Below are positions 35,521 through 48,600 of a DNA stretch of 64,000 bases, one piece after another. How positions within the stretch are numbered: position 1 is the stretch's first letter; each line of letters begins with the position of its first letter. The translations under genes and the position numbers were made by a program. The DNA is taken from assembly GCF_002078875.1 (NCBI RefSeq), contig NC_034413.1, positions 63,221,594 through 63,285,593 on the forward strand, read 5' to 3'. The notes under the pieces are model-generated. The model searched no databases. It was not told the origin of the DNA and saw nothing but the letters and a program-made list of their open reading frames with translations. Source of the stretch: Numida meleagris. Taxonomy: Eukaryota; Chordata; Aves; Galliformes; Numididae.

Positions 35521-38105
35521 GTAGAACAGCATTTTCATAACAAGGTACCATTTTCCATGGCTTAATTATCACTGGAGTTCCCATTTGGACTTTCAAAGGA
35601 CTGTTGGCAGCATCATTTCATCTTCTTTTTGTTAGAGCCTGTGTAACACATAAATGATGCAATACCTTCTGCATTGGGAAAAATAAATAAGAGCCTTGCA
35701 TGAAGACGTTATACGTAACAGAGCCCGAACCGGTATCTCACTAATGTGTACATAACCCACTTTATAGAACCATATCTTAACCAGGCTAAGCACTTAATTG
35801 TTATCGATTAGTTCTTCCCACTGCTCCAATATCAGTCGTTACTGAAATAATCTCCATATCCCTCATTAAACATGCATCAGTTTCCACAGGAATGCATTTT
35901 TAAATAAGAAGTGCTGTTTGAAAATTATTGGTTTTACTGGTTGTTCAGGCACTTGGAGCTGTGGTTGCCCAATCTGTCATAGTTAATCAACTCTCATCTC
36001 TTAACACTGGCTGCAGTTATCAATGAGTTGAGGATTAATATTCTGGGCGAAGCAGATGATAAATCATTTGTATATAATTAGTGTACAGCAAGGTTACAGC
36101 TGACATGAATTTTTATCTTAATTATGAGAGAAATTTGTTCCATTAATTTAATTTAGTTTGCATGAGTGGCTAGACACCTAACAAAGTTAATCTTACACCT
36201 GTCATTACAACATTAAGGAGAGTCTCATTTTCAAGCTGTAGACACAGATACTCTGCATATAAGGATAATGTTGCTCATTCTGATGTGAAAATAGATGATC
36301 GTGGACAGAAGATGTAGAGCCTACTCTTTTTAAAGGCTTCCCAAAGGATTTATGTGAGAATATTACAGAGATTCAGATCCTGTTGCCACCGTACTGGGTA
36401 GACTAATTTTCCTTCGGTCTTCATTCTGTACTTCCTCATGAAGGAAGCTCGCAGTACTTACAGAGGGAGAGATTTGTTGCCTTATTTTTATAAATACGTA
36501 TTTTAATTACTTTAACTACGTATGTGTAGTCAGCAGAAGGCATGTGACAATGCCATACCACTTGTATGACATGATATCTGCATTAATGGCGATGGGTGAG
36601 GAAATGTGCACTGCCTGCAACCTAGCCTTCATATTTATGTGAAAAAGAATTATTCATAACTTCATCTACTACACAAATGGCAATTATGCAGGCATTTCTG
36701 AGGTTTCAGCACACTAAGTAAACCAAATTCTGTGTTAATTATCCAAGCAATTATAAAGTCTGATAAATCATACGTGATTGATAGATAAGGTGGGGCTGTT
36801 TGGGTAGCAGGATATGGTGTTCGTTATTTTGCTCGTAATTAACCAAGCACCTAAATGAAAGAAGACTATTTGTGGCATCCTTTATAAAAATGTTTATCTT
36901 TATAGATTTGTTGATTATAGTTATTTTATCCTGGTAGGATGACTTCGGAAAAAGAAAAGCCAATACCCTAGTCTTTTTACAGCTAATGAGATGAGACTGA
37001 ATACAGTGGAGACAGAAATATAACTGAAAATTGCATTCTGCACTCGCTTGAGTCCAAATACATATTTGTAATACAAGCCGGTCTGCTTCACGTCTGCAGC
37101 ATAAAAATAACCCTCTAACAGAAACACTAATTGAACAGTAACTCAGATTAATGTTTTGTAATATTAGTTCACAATTATTACTCTCAGCTAGGGTCAAGAA
37201 GTATATAGTTGGATATTCTCAAAGAAATGACTGATTTAAAAACAAAGAGCTCTAATGGAATTCAATAGTGCTTTTCAGTCATTCCAGTTGGCATCTCTAT
37301 TACCTGAAATGATTCACAGTCCATTATGGGAGCTTCCATGCTAATAGAATGTCTATCTTCTGTAATACAGACACATCAGGGCACTAACTGAGAATCTGTC
37401 ACAATGAATTTCATCTAGATTTCACTTCATCTCTTCATGGACTGTAAAATTTGCTCTTGTACAATGCCTAAATTTACTGTGGGTAATTGAGAGAGATCTA
37501 TAGATGCAGCATGTGGTAAAAAGCGGCTTTCCAGAGATCTATTATAAATTGTGCAGATTTGGTTCAGCTGGGGAAAGATTATGAAGTGCTGAACATCAGT
37601 CTTTGCTAATTAAATATTTTTGGGGAGCTCTGAAAATATTTTGAGTGGATCGCAGCAAAAAGGACAGTAAAAATAGCAGTCTGCTTCAGATGTCTCTCCT
37701 GCAGCTGGAAAGGCAATAAAAAGCTTTTGAAAATTAAGAAACCCCAAAAGAGATGTAGGCAAATGAGTGGAAGTAGGCCCCATTTCCCCTCATCACAATT
37801 ATGGATCACACCAAATAGACCTATGGTATTTTTATCTGCCTTGTGTTTACACACTACAAGGTGGGCTTTTGCCCACTTCATCTGACTTCCTCCAGTCCTT
37901 TAGAAAATCCTCCTTAACCTGTGCAGGTAAATCCATTTTATTTTTGCAGCCGAGATTATTAATCCTAACTAGATGTTGCTATTAAGTTCTATGCATGGAC
38001 TGTTGATAAAAAATTAAAACAACATTTAATGTGTGGCTCATTTTTTTCCCCAGCTGAACACGTACTGCTCTGCTCATGAAATAGATGTTCTGGGCAGTTT
38101 CGACC

Positions 38106-38147
38106 ATTTCTTTCTTTTTCTTTCTTTCTTGAAAATAATAATAATAA
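38106..38147. repeat. (TTTC)n next to (AAT)n
   Basis: A TTTC-rich stretch (about 38106-38130) is followed within a few bases by four AAT units. Confidence 0.8.
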
Positions 38148-41100
38148 ATTACTTGTTCCTATTAAAACCTAAATTAAATTATTGATGCCCTTACCAATCA
38201 CGGACTTTAATATTTGTTGGCCAGTTACAATTGTGATATATTCTATAGCTTTTTTCCTAAGCCACAAACTGAATAATAGCATCATGCTCCACTGCAAGTG
38301 AAGTGATCTCAGCCTTTACATTAGGAGAAAATCAGAATGGTATGACTGCAGTTCATTACTGAAATAGGTAACTGATGAACTGAAAAGACAAAGGGCATTG
38401 TTAAATGAAATGTCATTATTAGAGCTGCTCATGTTTAACAAATGTACTGTAAGTTAATTCAGTGTTTTCTCCAAAGTTCTCTGTAGGAGGTTCACCACTC
38501 ATACTTATGTTCTCAACGTGTTCCATGTATTTTTATTTTCCTTGCGAAAGCAATGCTAACTAAAGCCTTAAATAAACACCAGTTAGGCTGTTGCAAGAAA
38601 ATATTTCATCAGCTTTTATCTCCAGCAGGGTTTACCTCCAGAGCTATTGCTCACTCCTGATCTCCTGAAGACAAGCCTTTTAAAATGTTTCCAAATGTTT
38701 ATCGATATTATGTTTGAACAAATGCCTTGTTTTCCCCGTAAGAAATTGGGAGGTAAATTCTGAATTTCATGGGAAAAAGATGTAGCCTTTAGGCTCCAAT
38801 TCAGCAATCCATGACTATGCAACAAAGCACTTTGGCACGTGTTTAATGTCAGGTCCTGAGGTATCTGTTTTAATATGTTGCTGAATTGGGGCCTTAAAAC
38901 ACAAGCAGTACCTTGGACCTCCTATTTTAAGAGCTGTGTAAAAGAAGTGTTCTGATATTAAATAAAAAACATATCATACTTTCAGCATCTGTGGGAAACT
39001 TTGCATTGCCCCAGAGGTGATAAAAATAATTTATGGACCTCAGTATTTTTCACAACAAGGAAATGACCTCAGCTTTGGCAATTGGAGGTAGTTAGTGAAG
39101 CTTTTCTGCCACACTTACGGATATACTTGAACTACATATTCTTTGACCTGTATTTTAGATTTATTGGCAGATATGTAAGTCACAGTAAATAACCTAAAAA
39201 GCAATTGATGCTCGGTGTGTTTTGAGCATGGACTGATTGACAGATGAAGAACACGGCTCCTTCACCTGTGATTGAAACTTGTGCCCTTGCTTGTTATAAA
39301 TATGTCTAGTGTGGTGTCATGCACATTTTTTAAACAAAAATTCTAATATAACTGGAAGATTAAAAGCATATTCAGACTATGGTATGTGCAAATATGAGCT
39401 TGAAAAGCAAATATGTAGTTATGTTTCTAGGATAAGGGCGATCGAGCGCTGAGAGCAGTCCAGAAGTGCTCTCTTCTCCAGGCTGTCCCACTGGCCACAT
39501 TCTGCTCTTAGGGCTACAGAGTCCGGCTCCGTGCTGCATGAATGGCCCAAAAAGGGGAGATGAAGAAGGATCCTCTCCTTCTGCTGCCGTGGCATTTATG
39601 TTCGAACCAGCACTGATAGTAGCTGAGGGCTTCAGCCAGAGTTTGCTAATGTCTTGGACAGGTTTTGAAACCAAGATCTGGGACTTGGCTGCCCTGTGCT
39701 CCTCTGTGTAATGCTATGGGGTGTGATGGAGGGGAGCCGTGGTGGGTTCCTCAGGTGGATCATGCTCTGAGCAGTGAATAAGAGAGAGAGGTGTTGTATG
39801 TGATGATGTAAGAAAGCCCAAAGCCTGCAAGCACGGTCTTTCATGATACTGCTACAGATTGAACAAGTTGAAGGCATTAAGCAGACATCCCTAATATCTC
39901 TTCATCCTTTTTTCACTTTAGGCAAGGATTTTAAAAGCTGCAATCAAATATCTCCACTGACATCTCCATCGTTTGCCTGCTGGAAATTAGAAAACAAACC
40001 TCCCCTTCTACCATACTTCCACCAGCAGGGAGATTAATTTAAAGTGCAAGGCAGAGCTCCAAAAGTTTTTCTCTTAATCATTTTGTTCTCATGGCTTTAA
40101 ACCAAGTTTTCATTAACCCTTTCACACAGCTTTTGTGGTGGTGAAAGAAAGGACATCAGAAAAGTTTTAAAGCCACCCATGGCGATAGATCCAAATTGTC
40201 TCAAATGTAGCACAAGATACTAAACGTATAATAAAAAAGAATAAAAGTTTACTCACTTGCAATTGAGCTTCATCCTCATCTGTGCAGATATACATAGGTT
40301 TTAAATATGGATTTAAGAAAGGAATGGTAGCAGAGCCTCTATGTTCTACTGTTTCTATGGCCAAAATCATCACAAACAAACATGACTTGGATTACAAACA
40401 GCAACGGATGAATGAATATTTCTCCCTCAGTGTGCCTAAGGCATCCCACGGGTGCTCCGTGCTCTGGAAATGAACCTTGCAGGCTGTGAATATGCACCGG
40501 GCTCCAGGAACGAGCTGCAGCAGCACCAGCCAGCTGGAAAAGCACACGCTCGAGATTATTTCGCCTATTTGTTGAACTTCACTGCCATCTGCTGCTGGAA
40601 CGAAACTCGGACCGCAGGCTGGGAAAGGGGCATGGGCAGTGTCATATCAATTCCAGCTTCCAGGTCTGAAAGTGCAGTAAAGGGCAAGAGGAAAATCTTT
40701 GCTCATAGGGTTGGTGTCCCATGGGACACAATGTCAGGGGGTATTCTAATAGACCAGAAGATGCTGTGTTCCCGCCAAAGTGTTCAAATGGCCGGTGATT
40801 ATGAAATCAGAAGCAATCCTGCTCCTGTGCAGGCACATACTTCGCTCAAGGGAGCTTTTTTCCCAGCCATGTCTTATCACAACTCCAGAACACCAGCCTA
40901 AGTGATGCCATCCTTCCTTGGGCTCGTCGCCTCTTCTTGCATTTTCCTCCCTAGAGAGGAAGCCTTTCTCATGTTCCCTTTTCAGCACTATTGCCCTGAC
41001 TTCCCCCCAACAGACCCTGAAAAATCCCTTCTTTTCCAACTATTTAAAAGAACCTAGAGGAACAGCTTGAAAGGTAACCAGTAACTATAATGTCTCTCAT

Positions 41101-41279
41101 TCAGTGCAATGGAAATACCAGCAGTATATTAGGTAGAGATGACCAGACCAGATGCATCATCAGCTCATGTCATTCAGTATGTCAGGTAATTTTCATCCAG
41201 CCCTATTATTATTACTTGATGCTGGGATTTTCACTGTGTTTAACAACCAGAAGTATACTCCATCCAGGAGAAGAGAATG

Positions 41280-41329
41280 AGGAGAGGAGAGGAAGAGGAG
41301 AAGAAGAGGAGAGGAAGAGGAAAGGAGGG
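41280..41329 (+). repeat. Polypurine (GGA/GAA) tract, 50 nt
   Basis: An uninterrupted run of G and A on the plus strand made of GGAGAGGA and GAAGAGGA units. Long polypurine tracts can form triplex structures. Confidence 0.85.
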
Positions 41330-42587
41330 CATGAGGACTGTACATAAAGACTATGAATTCAAACAATAGAGTTATATTATGAAAAACATGTTAACGGTAC
41401 AAAATATTTTATCACTGCTGGGTATAGTTAGAGATAAGAGGTCTGTAAAAGAAAATGACTTAATTCTTTGGCTTGAGATGTAAGACAAAGCAACAGAAAT
41501 CTTTACTTTGACCTCAGCAGGATTTGGATGAGACTCAGTAAAACTGCTGTGCAAGCTGAAGAGATCTTTGAAAATTAACCTAAATACTCTGTTTAGATAG
41601 TTAATCTGATGGCCTTGAAAATTAAATGATGATATTACATTTACAGCAATTAGTTGTTTTCCTCTGCAGTGTCTGGGGTATGCTCTTGCTGAAGCAGGTT
41701 ACTACACCAGTATTAACTCTTTCCCCATGGCAACACCTACTATCTCCTTGCTTCTCTGATATTTTTTTTAATTACTAAAAAGCTTGATAATCAATACAGC
41801 TGCACAAAAAGCAAGATACAGTCTATCTCCCCTTATGCCTTAGCAATAAAATTGCAGTTCAGTCCTGATCTCAGATTATCAGTTGCTATCAAAGCTAAGT
41901 TATGAACTACAAGGCATAAAAAAATGGAACTCGATTTTCAGATACCCTAAGTGCAGAGTTAGCAGTTAGAAAAATCTTATTTTGCTTTAGAAATTGAGTG
42001 AATTTGTTATGGAATTCAGTGGAAAAGCATCAGAATGGAACAGAAGCACACCAGTTCCCAAGTAGAGCAACATGCCTTGATGCAGTCAGACTTATTTGCA
42101 AAGGTGTTATCCAGCACTGGACTCCCTGCTAGCACCAGAGTGTGTTGTGGTGGACAGACTCATGTCCATGTCTCCTCTGCATACGGCATGGAAGAGAATA
42201 CTCCTCATTCATCTCTTAAATGAAAGTTAAATGAAAAACTTCATAAAGAGGTTGATCTAGAGCTGAATAAGGTCAAAGGGTAGAGGTTTGTGTTCTTTTC
42301 TTTGCCTTTTACTTCTCGGTAACTATTTTTCTATAAAGTGTTTAAAGTTATAGTCCTGACTCTAACCATTTCACAACACCTTTCTTCTTTTCCGTGGTTT
42401 CTGCGATGTGAACAGCCAGTTCTTTGCACAACCATCCAGCACGAATGCAGCAGCCTTTTGGTATTCCGGAGTCTCTTCAGAACTGGCTTAGCCTTGGAAT
42501 TTCTGCCTCTGCCACCAAGTCCATAGCTCATGACTGGCATTCTGACACTGCAAGGCACAACAGCCCTGCTTACCATCTGATTCTGGA

Positions 42588-42602
42588 CCCCCCCCCCCCC
42601 CC
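42588..42602. repeat. C15 homopolymer
   Basis: Fifteen consecutive Cs, a likely slippage or assembly-sensitive site. Confidence 0.9.
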
Positions 42603-45600
42603 AGTTCACCTCACCTTACTGAAAGCAGACTTTTTTTTCTCTCTCTTGCAGTTCAGCACTCTGATCCTTGCTAAGAGCAGCTCAACCATTCTCCAGCTTA
42701 AGCTGATTGCTCCACCTCTCTGTTCCACAGCACACGGCCTTGCTTCATACACCTGCAGAAATAAAGGCAGGTAAGTCCTGATGTGGTGCTGTGATACAGC
42801 ACATGCAGTTCATTTCAGCCTGCTTTCTGAATCAAAAAAAATACTGTTTTTTTTCTTCTATACAAAGGGAGAGTACAGCAGAAGGACTACAAGGCAGACA
42901 GCTAGGGAAGCACAGATTGACAAAAGAGAAAAGGCATTGTCTGTTTTTTTTTTTAAATCTTCAGTAGAAAGAGTTGGGAGAGAGCCTTGCCGGAAGAGAT
43001 TAGAGAGAGAAGTGGCTTTAAGATCTTGGTAAAAGGTTAATTTGTTCTCCCCATGGAAATTATAGTCCCTGAACTAAAGGGGGCAGCTGCGCTTCCCCCT
43101 GGATGCATTAATGATTGCTGGTCATTTCTGCCCCACACCAACCATACAGAGCTTGCTGCTCAGCTTCCCACCAGCCTCAGGCTTCCCAGAGCAAAAGGAA
43201 ATAATTTCTGCTGATTCTATCTACAGCAGTGGATGGGTTTCTACTTTACAAAAAGTCTGAATAAGAGAAGCAATGCGTATCTGCAGCCATAGGTAATACT
43301 AGCCAGGTGTGGGGTGCTAAAAGAGTCCCACTAAGTCCTAAGAGCAGTGCCAAGGGATAGAAAGGTGGAAAGTGATTATATTCCCTGCACAGAGGCAGAT
43401 CAAGGAGATAAGAGGTAGCTGCACATTTATTTCTCATACTGTGCAAAAGTAACCCAGACACCAAGTGAGAGGGCAGCAGTAATGGGAAGCAGAACTTGCT
43501 GGAGGCACCTTTTAATGCTTGCTTTGTGAATGAGCTGTGATTTTAATTGCCATTTGGACCAAACTAGTCTGGACGGCCTCCAACATAGCCCAAGCGTTAG
43601 CCTATCTGTAGGAATGTTTTACCTCATTGTAAAAGTCGTGGAATTTACAAGGCATCCTTTTCCATCTGTTTCTAGAAGGAATAGTCACTGATAAGAGGGC
43701 ATGCTTTGGGGATACACAGTATAATTCCAAACATATTACTTCAAGCTTCTCAAACTCACAAGAATATGAACTGCTGGAGACAGCAGAGAAATTGCTAGGA
43801 GAATTCTACAACAAAAAGACCTCATTAGCTGTGAACTATAAAAAAAATCCAACAGTCACTGGAGTCAACCAAACTGCTGCTTATGAATTGACTGATAAGG
43901 AAAATGCTAACAATCTTAGAGGTGAATTTTTGTCCTAGGTGGCCCTGCTTAGAGGATGTGAGGCTGTGTAATAAGGCACTGCCAGTTCTCCCTATTTATA
44001 TTATGGGGCCTTGCAATATTCAGTGTTTGTTTAAAGCCCAGCTCCTGGAATCGAGAGATTAGGTGAAAGTCTGTTTTAATTAGGAAACAAACAAGAAAGG
44101 TTTTCTTCATTTTACTGGGGGACGTGGGAGTGTGGGGAAAGAAGCGCTCCAAGGGCTCAAAAGCCAAAAAGCAGATAGAAAAAAGAAAGCTTTGTATCAA
44201 TATATAATTTAGATATATTAAATCACCTCATTTAAGTCAATTATGTTATTTATGGAGATTGAATTTTTAATGTTCATTGTTTGGGAACACTGGCAATGCC
44301 ATATCCAAGAGGTGTCAAGTTTGTTTACTAAACATCCCATCCTTTAATCAGCAACAGAACAGTTTCAGAGTGATGCAGGCTCAGGTCAGTAGATTCTTTC
44401 CTGATGAAAATGGTGAGTGAAAAATAGCAGCTACATGCTACCTGTGTGGCTGTGACTTAGCAGGAAATGCAGAAGACAGAGCATGCATCCAAGGCCACCA
44501 TTAGATGCACAGTAGCATGGCAATGCTACTCTGTGTCATGTAGAAAAGGAGACAACTGTCTGTGGAACATTTGCAGAGCTGCTGAAGAGAGATCTTCCCC
44601 TTCTGGCATATGATCTTTTGGTACAACTGAATCATAGGTATCTGATTCTAAAAGAAAGAACCTCCAGTGACGTCGAAACAGTTGCAAGCAATGCAATGTG
44701 CATCCGCTCTTGCCATTAGGTGAGATTGTGAATGAATGCAGATCTGCTTATTGCCTCTGTGGAGACAGCTTCAGAGACAGATAAAATTAATGAACTTTCA
44801 CTGTTAATGGAACCTTACCAGGTAGGCTTTTAACTACTGAGCTTGACCCTGCGCCTTCTGGACTTGGGTCTCCCTTGCTTCCTAGTTTTGAATTTTGCCT
44901 CTGAGAAACCTTAGAACCCTATGGGTTGGAAGCTAAGACCTTTGGAGATGTAAATTTTTTCTCCCTCACCCTCTCTGATGGACCTTATTTCTAATTTTGC
45001 ATAAATGATTTTTCTCCAACTATACAACCTTCCTCAACATTTTTCACTGCACAAAAGGCTAGAATTATGAGTTGGGCGTCTCTGCTACAGCACCATCACC
45101 ACTGAAACAAAGGTAAAATTTTCAGGTAGCATCACATGCTGAAGATTTATCATTCCACTGATGTGAGGTGGTGGGAGGAAGCAGGGTATACCGCTTACCT
45201 TTCAGGATAATCACCGTGTGCTGTGTGCAGACTTATTCAGACACACTGTACAGTTTTATGCCAGGTGACACTCCGATGATAATCTTTACACTTTGTAGAG
45301 GATAATGCTTTATTATCTTATTAAATGAAAGATTAAATTAATATTATGTGGACCATGATTGTGTGATAAGTTAAAAAATAACTTGGTAATTATGTGGTCA
45401 TGAATTTTTCACAAATTACATACTTAAGAGACTTGTGTAACAGTTAAGAACTTCCATGGTTTCCAAATTCTTGACGTTTATCTAATTTTTGGCGAGGTTC
45501 CCTGATCTTTAGGGGTTTTGCATGGCTTTTGAAGTACAAGAGAGTTGGTCAAAACTTGTTCTTTGCAGACTAAAATTTTAGACAGTCTTTTCTAAGCTTA

Positions 45601-48378
45601 GTATAATTACTAATTGCTTTTATCAATTTCCAACTATTAATTTCCCTTTGAACTGGAATGAAATAGGTGAGATCATCATTGTGAAAAATAATCTATTCAG
45701 AAAAAAAAAGTGTATTTTATTTGCATGTTCAGGTTCAGTTTGTGCTGAAATTAGTTATGATTTACAAATGATAGTCAGGTTATAATCCATTCTTTTCCCC
45801 TACCTCTGCATATCCAGGATGGCAAAAGATAATTCATTTTTTCCTAATAATCATCTGTGGAAAAAGAAAACCTTAGAAAAGACAGTCAAGCCAAGCTCCT
45901 TGAACACTGAGAAAAAATATAAAAATACTCAGGTCACACATAGAAATCCTTGAAATGTCCAGTGCAATAAAACTTGCATTTCATGGGGCCCATAAAATCT
46001 GCTCCAAAGCTGCCTAAAAATGGCTGAGAACAACTCAGAGAATGCTTGATTTAAATTATGAGAACTTCTTGGTGATTTAAGGGACAAAAGAGATACAGCC
46101 ACCATCAACTGAGATTTTTTTAAGCACGCTCACTCTTGTTTTCCTTATGTCTAATTGAATAATGTATTAAAGCATATTACAACAGGCTTTCCAAAATCCA
46201 GCCTCTACCCAAACAATATGAATGTTATTTCCAAATAGCAGAAAAACATGGAGCAGTGGCTGGTGTCACCAGATGGTGCTCTTCCTCCAATTGTCAAATG
46301 TTTGCCTTACTGTAAGCAAGTTTGACACTTAAAAAGATGTTGTTCTAGTGTGAGTTTGGATTATGTGAGAATCTGCTTAGAAGTAGTTTAACAATGGAGG
46401 GAATAGAAAGAAAGCAAAGTTTGCTTTCCATTTAGGGTGAAGATGCTGACAGGCTAAAACTCCTAAGAGGCTCTGTGGGACTGTTCCATTTCAGAATGCA
46501 TTCATGTATCAATAAATCAGTTTATGTCTACTCAGACACTACATAGCTAATAGTTGCATCGTAAAGCAGCTTATAGATAGTTCTGAATGTCTTAAGTGTG
46601 TGCTACTAGTGTCGTAATGAGGTAATAGTATCAGAAGAAGAAGGAAGATTTGTTAATGGTTTTGATCCTTTTTTTCATCAGAAAAGGCTGCTTTAGAAGT
46701 CAGTGAAGTGAAATAATTCTTGATGCAGTTCTTGATGCTTGTAATTCACAGAAAAGTCCTATTTACTTGAATAATGCAGGAATCAGGTAAGAAATGGGAA
46801 TGTCTTTGTTCAGCACTTCACATGCCCTCCCACTCAGTCTTCAGCCTATTTTCCTTTTCGCTTAGCTCTGTTCAAGGTTTTACTTCAAGTTCTTGCCTTG
46901 CATCTGTACCTTTCTGTCTTTCCTCCTGCTTCATCACTGATATTTTCTTTTGCTCCTCTTACTACTTCTCTGTCTTTTCAATTGTCTTTCACAAAAACTG
47001 ACATGGAAAAAGAAAAGGCAGAGAAACTCCTCCACCTTAGACAGCCTTTCTCTTGGGACTGAAGTGTACCTGGGAGAAGTCTGTTATTGTTCCAGATTAT
47101 CTGGCTCTACAGGAGAACTTAATTGTTCCTTTTTACAACTATTTCCAGTGAAGGATGTGCCATACTATTATGACACGTAGAAGGTGAAGTCTAAATCCAT
47201 ATATTTTGCCTAAAAAAAAGTAAAGTGAAAATATACACCTCTCTGCCCCTGTGTAAGGATTTGTTCCAAGACAGTCGGTAATCCAGCAGCCTGTATTCTT
47301 TTGTTCTTTCAACACCAAACAAATCTTAAAGCTTGATTCTATTTCAAAAAGTTTTACCTTTCAAAAGTATAATTTAAGTTCTTGTGCTTTTTGTTTTCCA
47401 GCAATTCCAAATCAGATTTGCTCAGTCTAAATATAAAGATGAAACAAAACAAAAAATTTCTCCCCAGTGCTAGCTTCACAGACACAGCTGTGTTCTAACT
47501 GAAATTTAATATCCTGGCCAAATCGAGGGCTGCGTGATGCACTTACAGTGCAATTGTTCTCATTTTCTTTGTACATTCTCAGGTGAAGACTCTATGACTC
47601 AGACTTAATTAGCTGTTCCACGGATGACATGTGAGTCAGAAAAAGCCCACTTCATTCTCCCAGAGATTAATTTCTCCCGATTGTAAGAGCTACTGATGCC
47701 CTGAGACTTTCAAAAGAAAAGATGTGTAACAGCACTGTCCTGAACAAATTCCACTGTGAATAATTGCTCTGCGTTAGCCTGTGCTCTGCCTGTCCTTGCT
47801 TGGACCTTGCAATGTGTACCTACGTAGAACTAGAGCTGTCCTCGTGGTCTCCATCCTTCCCACCTTCTCACCAGCGCTGAGGCCATCAGAACTCCAGACG
47901 CTGGCAGAACAGAGGTGAAGGCGAAAGGTTTAAAGAAGACAATTTCCTGGTCTTCAGTGCAGCTTTTCTAACTGCTTGCATGTGTTCAAGGCTTTCATAA
48001 TGATCTCCGTGATTCTTCATCATTAACTCCATTTTTTTCTTGGCAGCTCCTACTCCACAGTCAAAAATGATCCAGAATTGTGATGGTTGTTTGAGGTGTG
48101 TTACACTGAGAACTGTTATGAGTTCTTAATAATGCCAGTCTAATGAACATTAGAAGAAAGAAATTATTAGGGCCAGAGAGGAGGCTTCTGAACGCATTTC
48201 TCTCCCTTGTGCCAATATGATAGCCATTGTGTACCAGTTATGAAATCAAACTAGCTTTGGTCTCCATGAGGATGTTGTCCAGGGAAGGGGTCTCCTTGGT
48301 AGCCTGAAATTCAAAGTGGGCACAGTGGGAACTCTAAAAATCAAACTTCTCATGAAGTTTTTCCAAAATCAAAGAACC

Positions 48379-48600
48379 CAGAATCATACACTCATAAAAT
48401 CATAGAATGGCTTGGGTGGTAAAGGGCCTTAACAATCATCAATTTCCAACCCCCTGCCGTGGGCTGGTTGCCCCCCACCAGATCAGGCTGCCCAGGGCCC
48501 CACCCACCCTGGCCTTGAGCAACTCCAGGATGGGACATATGCAACTTTTCTGGGCACTTTGTTCCAGTGCCTCATCACCACCCAAGTAAAAAATGTCTAA
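48379..48600 (-). mobile_element. CR1 LINE 3' fragment
   Basis: Inverted tail ATAAAATCATAGAATGGCTT, then CCAACCCCCTGCCGTGGGCT, GATCAGGCTGCCCAGGGCCC and CCAGTGCCTCATCACCACCC. The GGTTGCC-CACCAG block matches the copy in the INSIG2 3' UTR, so those two look like one subfamily. Confidence 0.9.

Larger units (their letters stand above)
32366..48378. other. Intergenic DNA, long repeat-poor stretch
   Basis: About 16 kb without any recognisable interspersed repeat, only simple-sequence runs. No coding frame resembles a known protein. A 149-codon open frame at 40452-40901 lies in a locally GC-richer patch, but I cannot support it as a gene. Confidence 0.6.

Noticed and set aside
40452..40901. 149-codon open frame on the plus strand
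   Set aside because: No recognisable domain, no CpG-island promoter or splice context. Chance is likely in 64 kb, though a search against bird transcripts would settle it.
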